From assembly GCA_003024785.1 (NCBI GenBank), contig PUQB01000038.1:496001-560000 (forward strand): DNA of 64,000 bases, in the 5' to 3' direction. The stretch's first letter is position 1. Every line of letters begins with the position of its first letter. Below the pieces are notes generated by a model that did no database searches, had not been told where the DNA came from, and saw only the letters and a program-made list of their open reading frames with translations. The translations under genes and the position numbers were made by a program. This stretch comes from Selaginella tamariscina (lineage: Eukaryota; Streptophyta; Lycopodiopsida; Selaginellales; Selaginellaceae). Of the stretch, positions 63,932 to 64,000 are shown in pieces.

Positions 63932-64000
63932 GGGCCAACGCCCACTAAAAATTAAATTAAGAATATCACATTAAACTAATTGAATTTAATTTACTAATTT
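63932..64000. other. Sequence unlike any unit: probable array edge
   Basis: All other units continue TTGACCTATATGTTAAATAAAATAG. Here GACCTAT is followed by AGGGCCAACGCCCACTAAAA and AT-rich DNA not seen elsewhere. GGGC-CAAC-GCCC is a small hairpin next to CTAA. Confidence 0.55.

Overview
The window looks like plant nuclear DNA. It is AT-rich and holds GT-AG-split fragments of a plant-type pyruvate decarboxylase (PDC) and of a plant MEKK-type MAP kinase kinase kinase. It also has a plant-type telomere motif (TTTAGGG) and G-box motifs. No species call is made. No complete protein-coding gene is present, and I saw no tRNA, rRNA or CRISPR array.

Almost the whole window (1 to about 63,931) is one tandem array of diverged units built from the same modules. 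Most units run as follows: (i) an AT-rich spacer; (ii) a plus-strand module with a TATA-like site, a short candidate first exon, two exons of the PDC central domain and two exons of a MEKK kinase C-lobe; (iii) AT-rich modules here called S and M, which occur in different orientations; (iv) a minus-strand module of an unrecognised gene ('gene X', exons alpha to delta); and (v) a region with a G-box and a conserved 6-bp-stem hairpin, leading to the next plus-strand module. Gene X and the following PDC-MEKK copy therefore face away from each other across about 1.5-2 kb. I count 8 PDC-MEKK copies (A at 0.5-1.9 kb, B 8.4-9.6, C 14.9-16.2, D 21.9-23.1, E 28.3-29.6, F 34.9-35.8, G 48.1-49.8, H 57.9-59.4) and 11 gene X modules (M1 5.0-6.0, M2 12.0-13.1, M3 18.4-19.4, M4 25.4-26.5, M5 31.8-32.9, M6 37.8-38.5, M7 41.9-43.1, M8 45.3-46.3, M9 52.4-53.2, M10 55.0-56.1, M11 62.5-63.3). 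Three units lack PDC-MEKK.

From about 5.0 to 31.8 kb the units form a higher-order repeat of about 13.4 kb (two full copies and a third that stops matching near 32.88 kb). Each full copy carries an insertion of about 0.9 kb, beginning at a telomere-like motif, with the last two exons of another unrecognised gene ('gene Y'). From 33 to 64 kb the units are more diverged and more deleted. The last about 70 bases differ from all other units, so the array probably ends there.

The most unusual structure is repeated small-scale inversion. A 74-bp block inside gene X exon alpha is flipped in M1, M3, M5 and M7 but not in M2, M4, M6 and M8. S and M occur in three arrangements that can be related by two inversions. 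The modules look like pseudogene fragments assembled from at least four genes and then amplified. Whether they are transcribed, or give rise to small RNAs against the parent genes, cannot be told from sequence alone.
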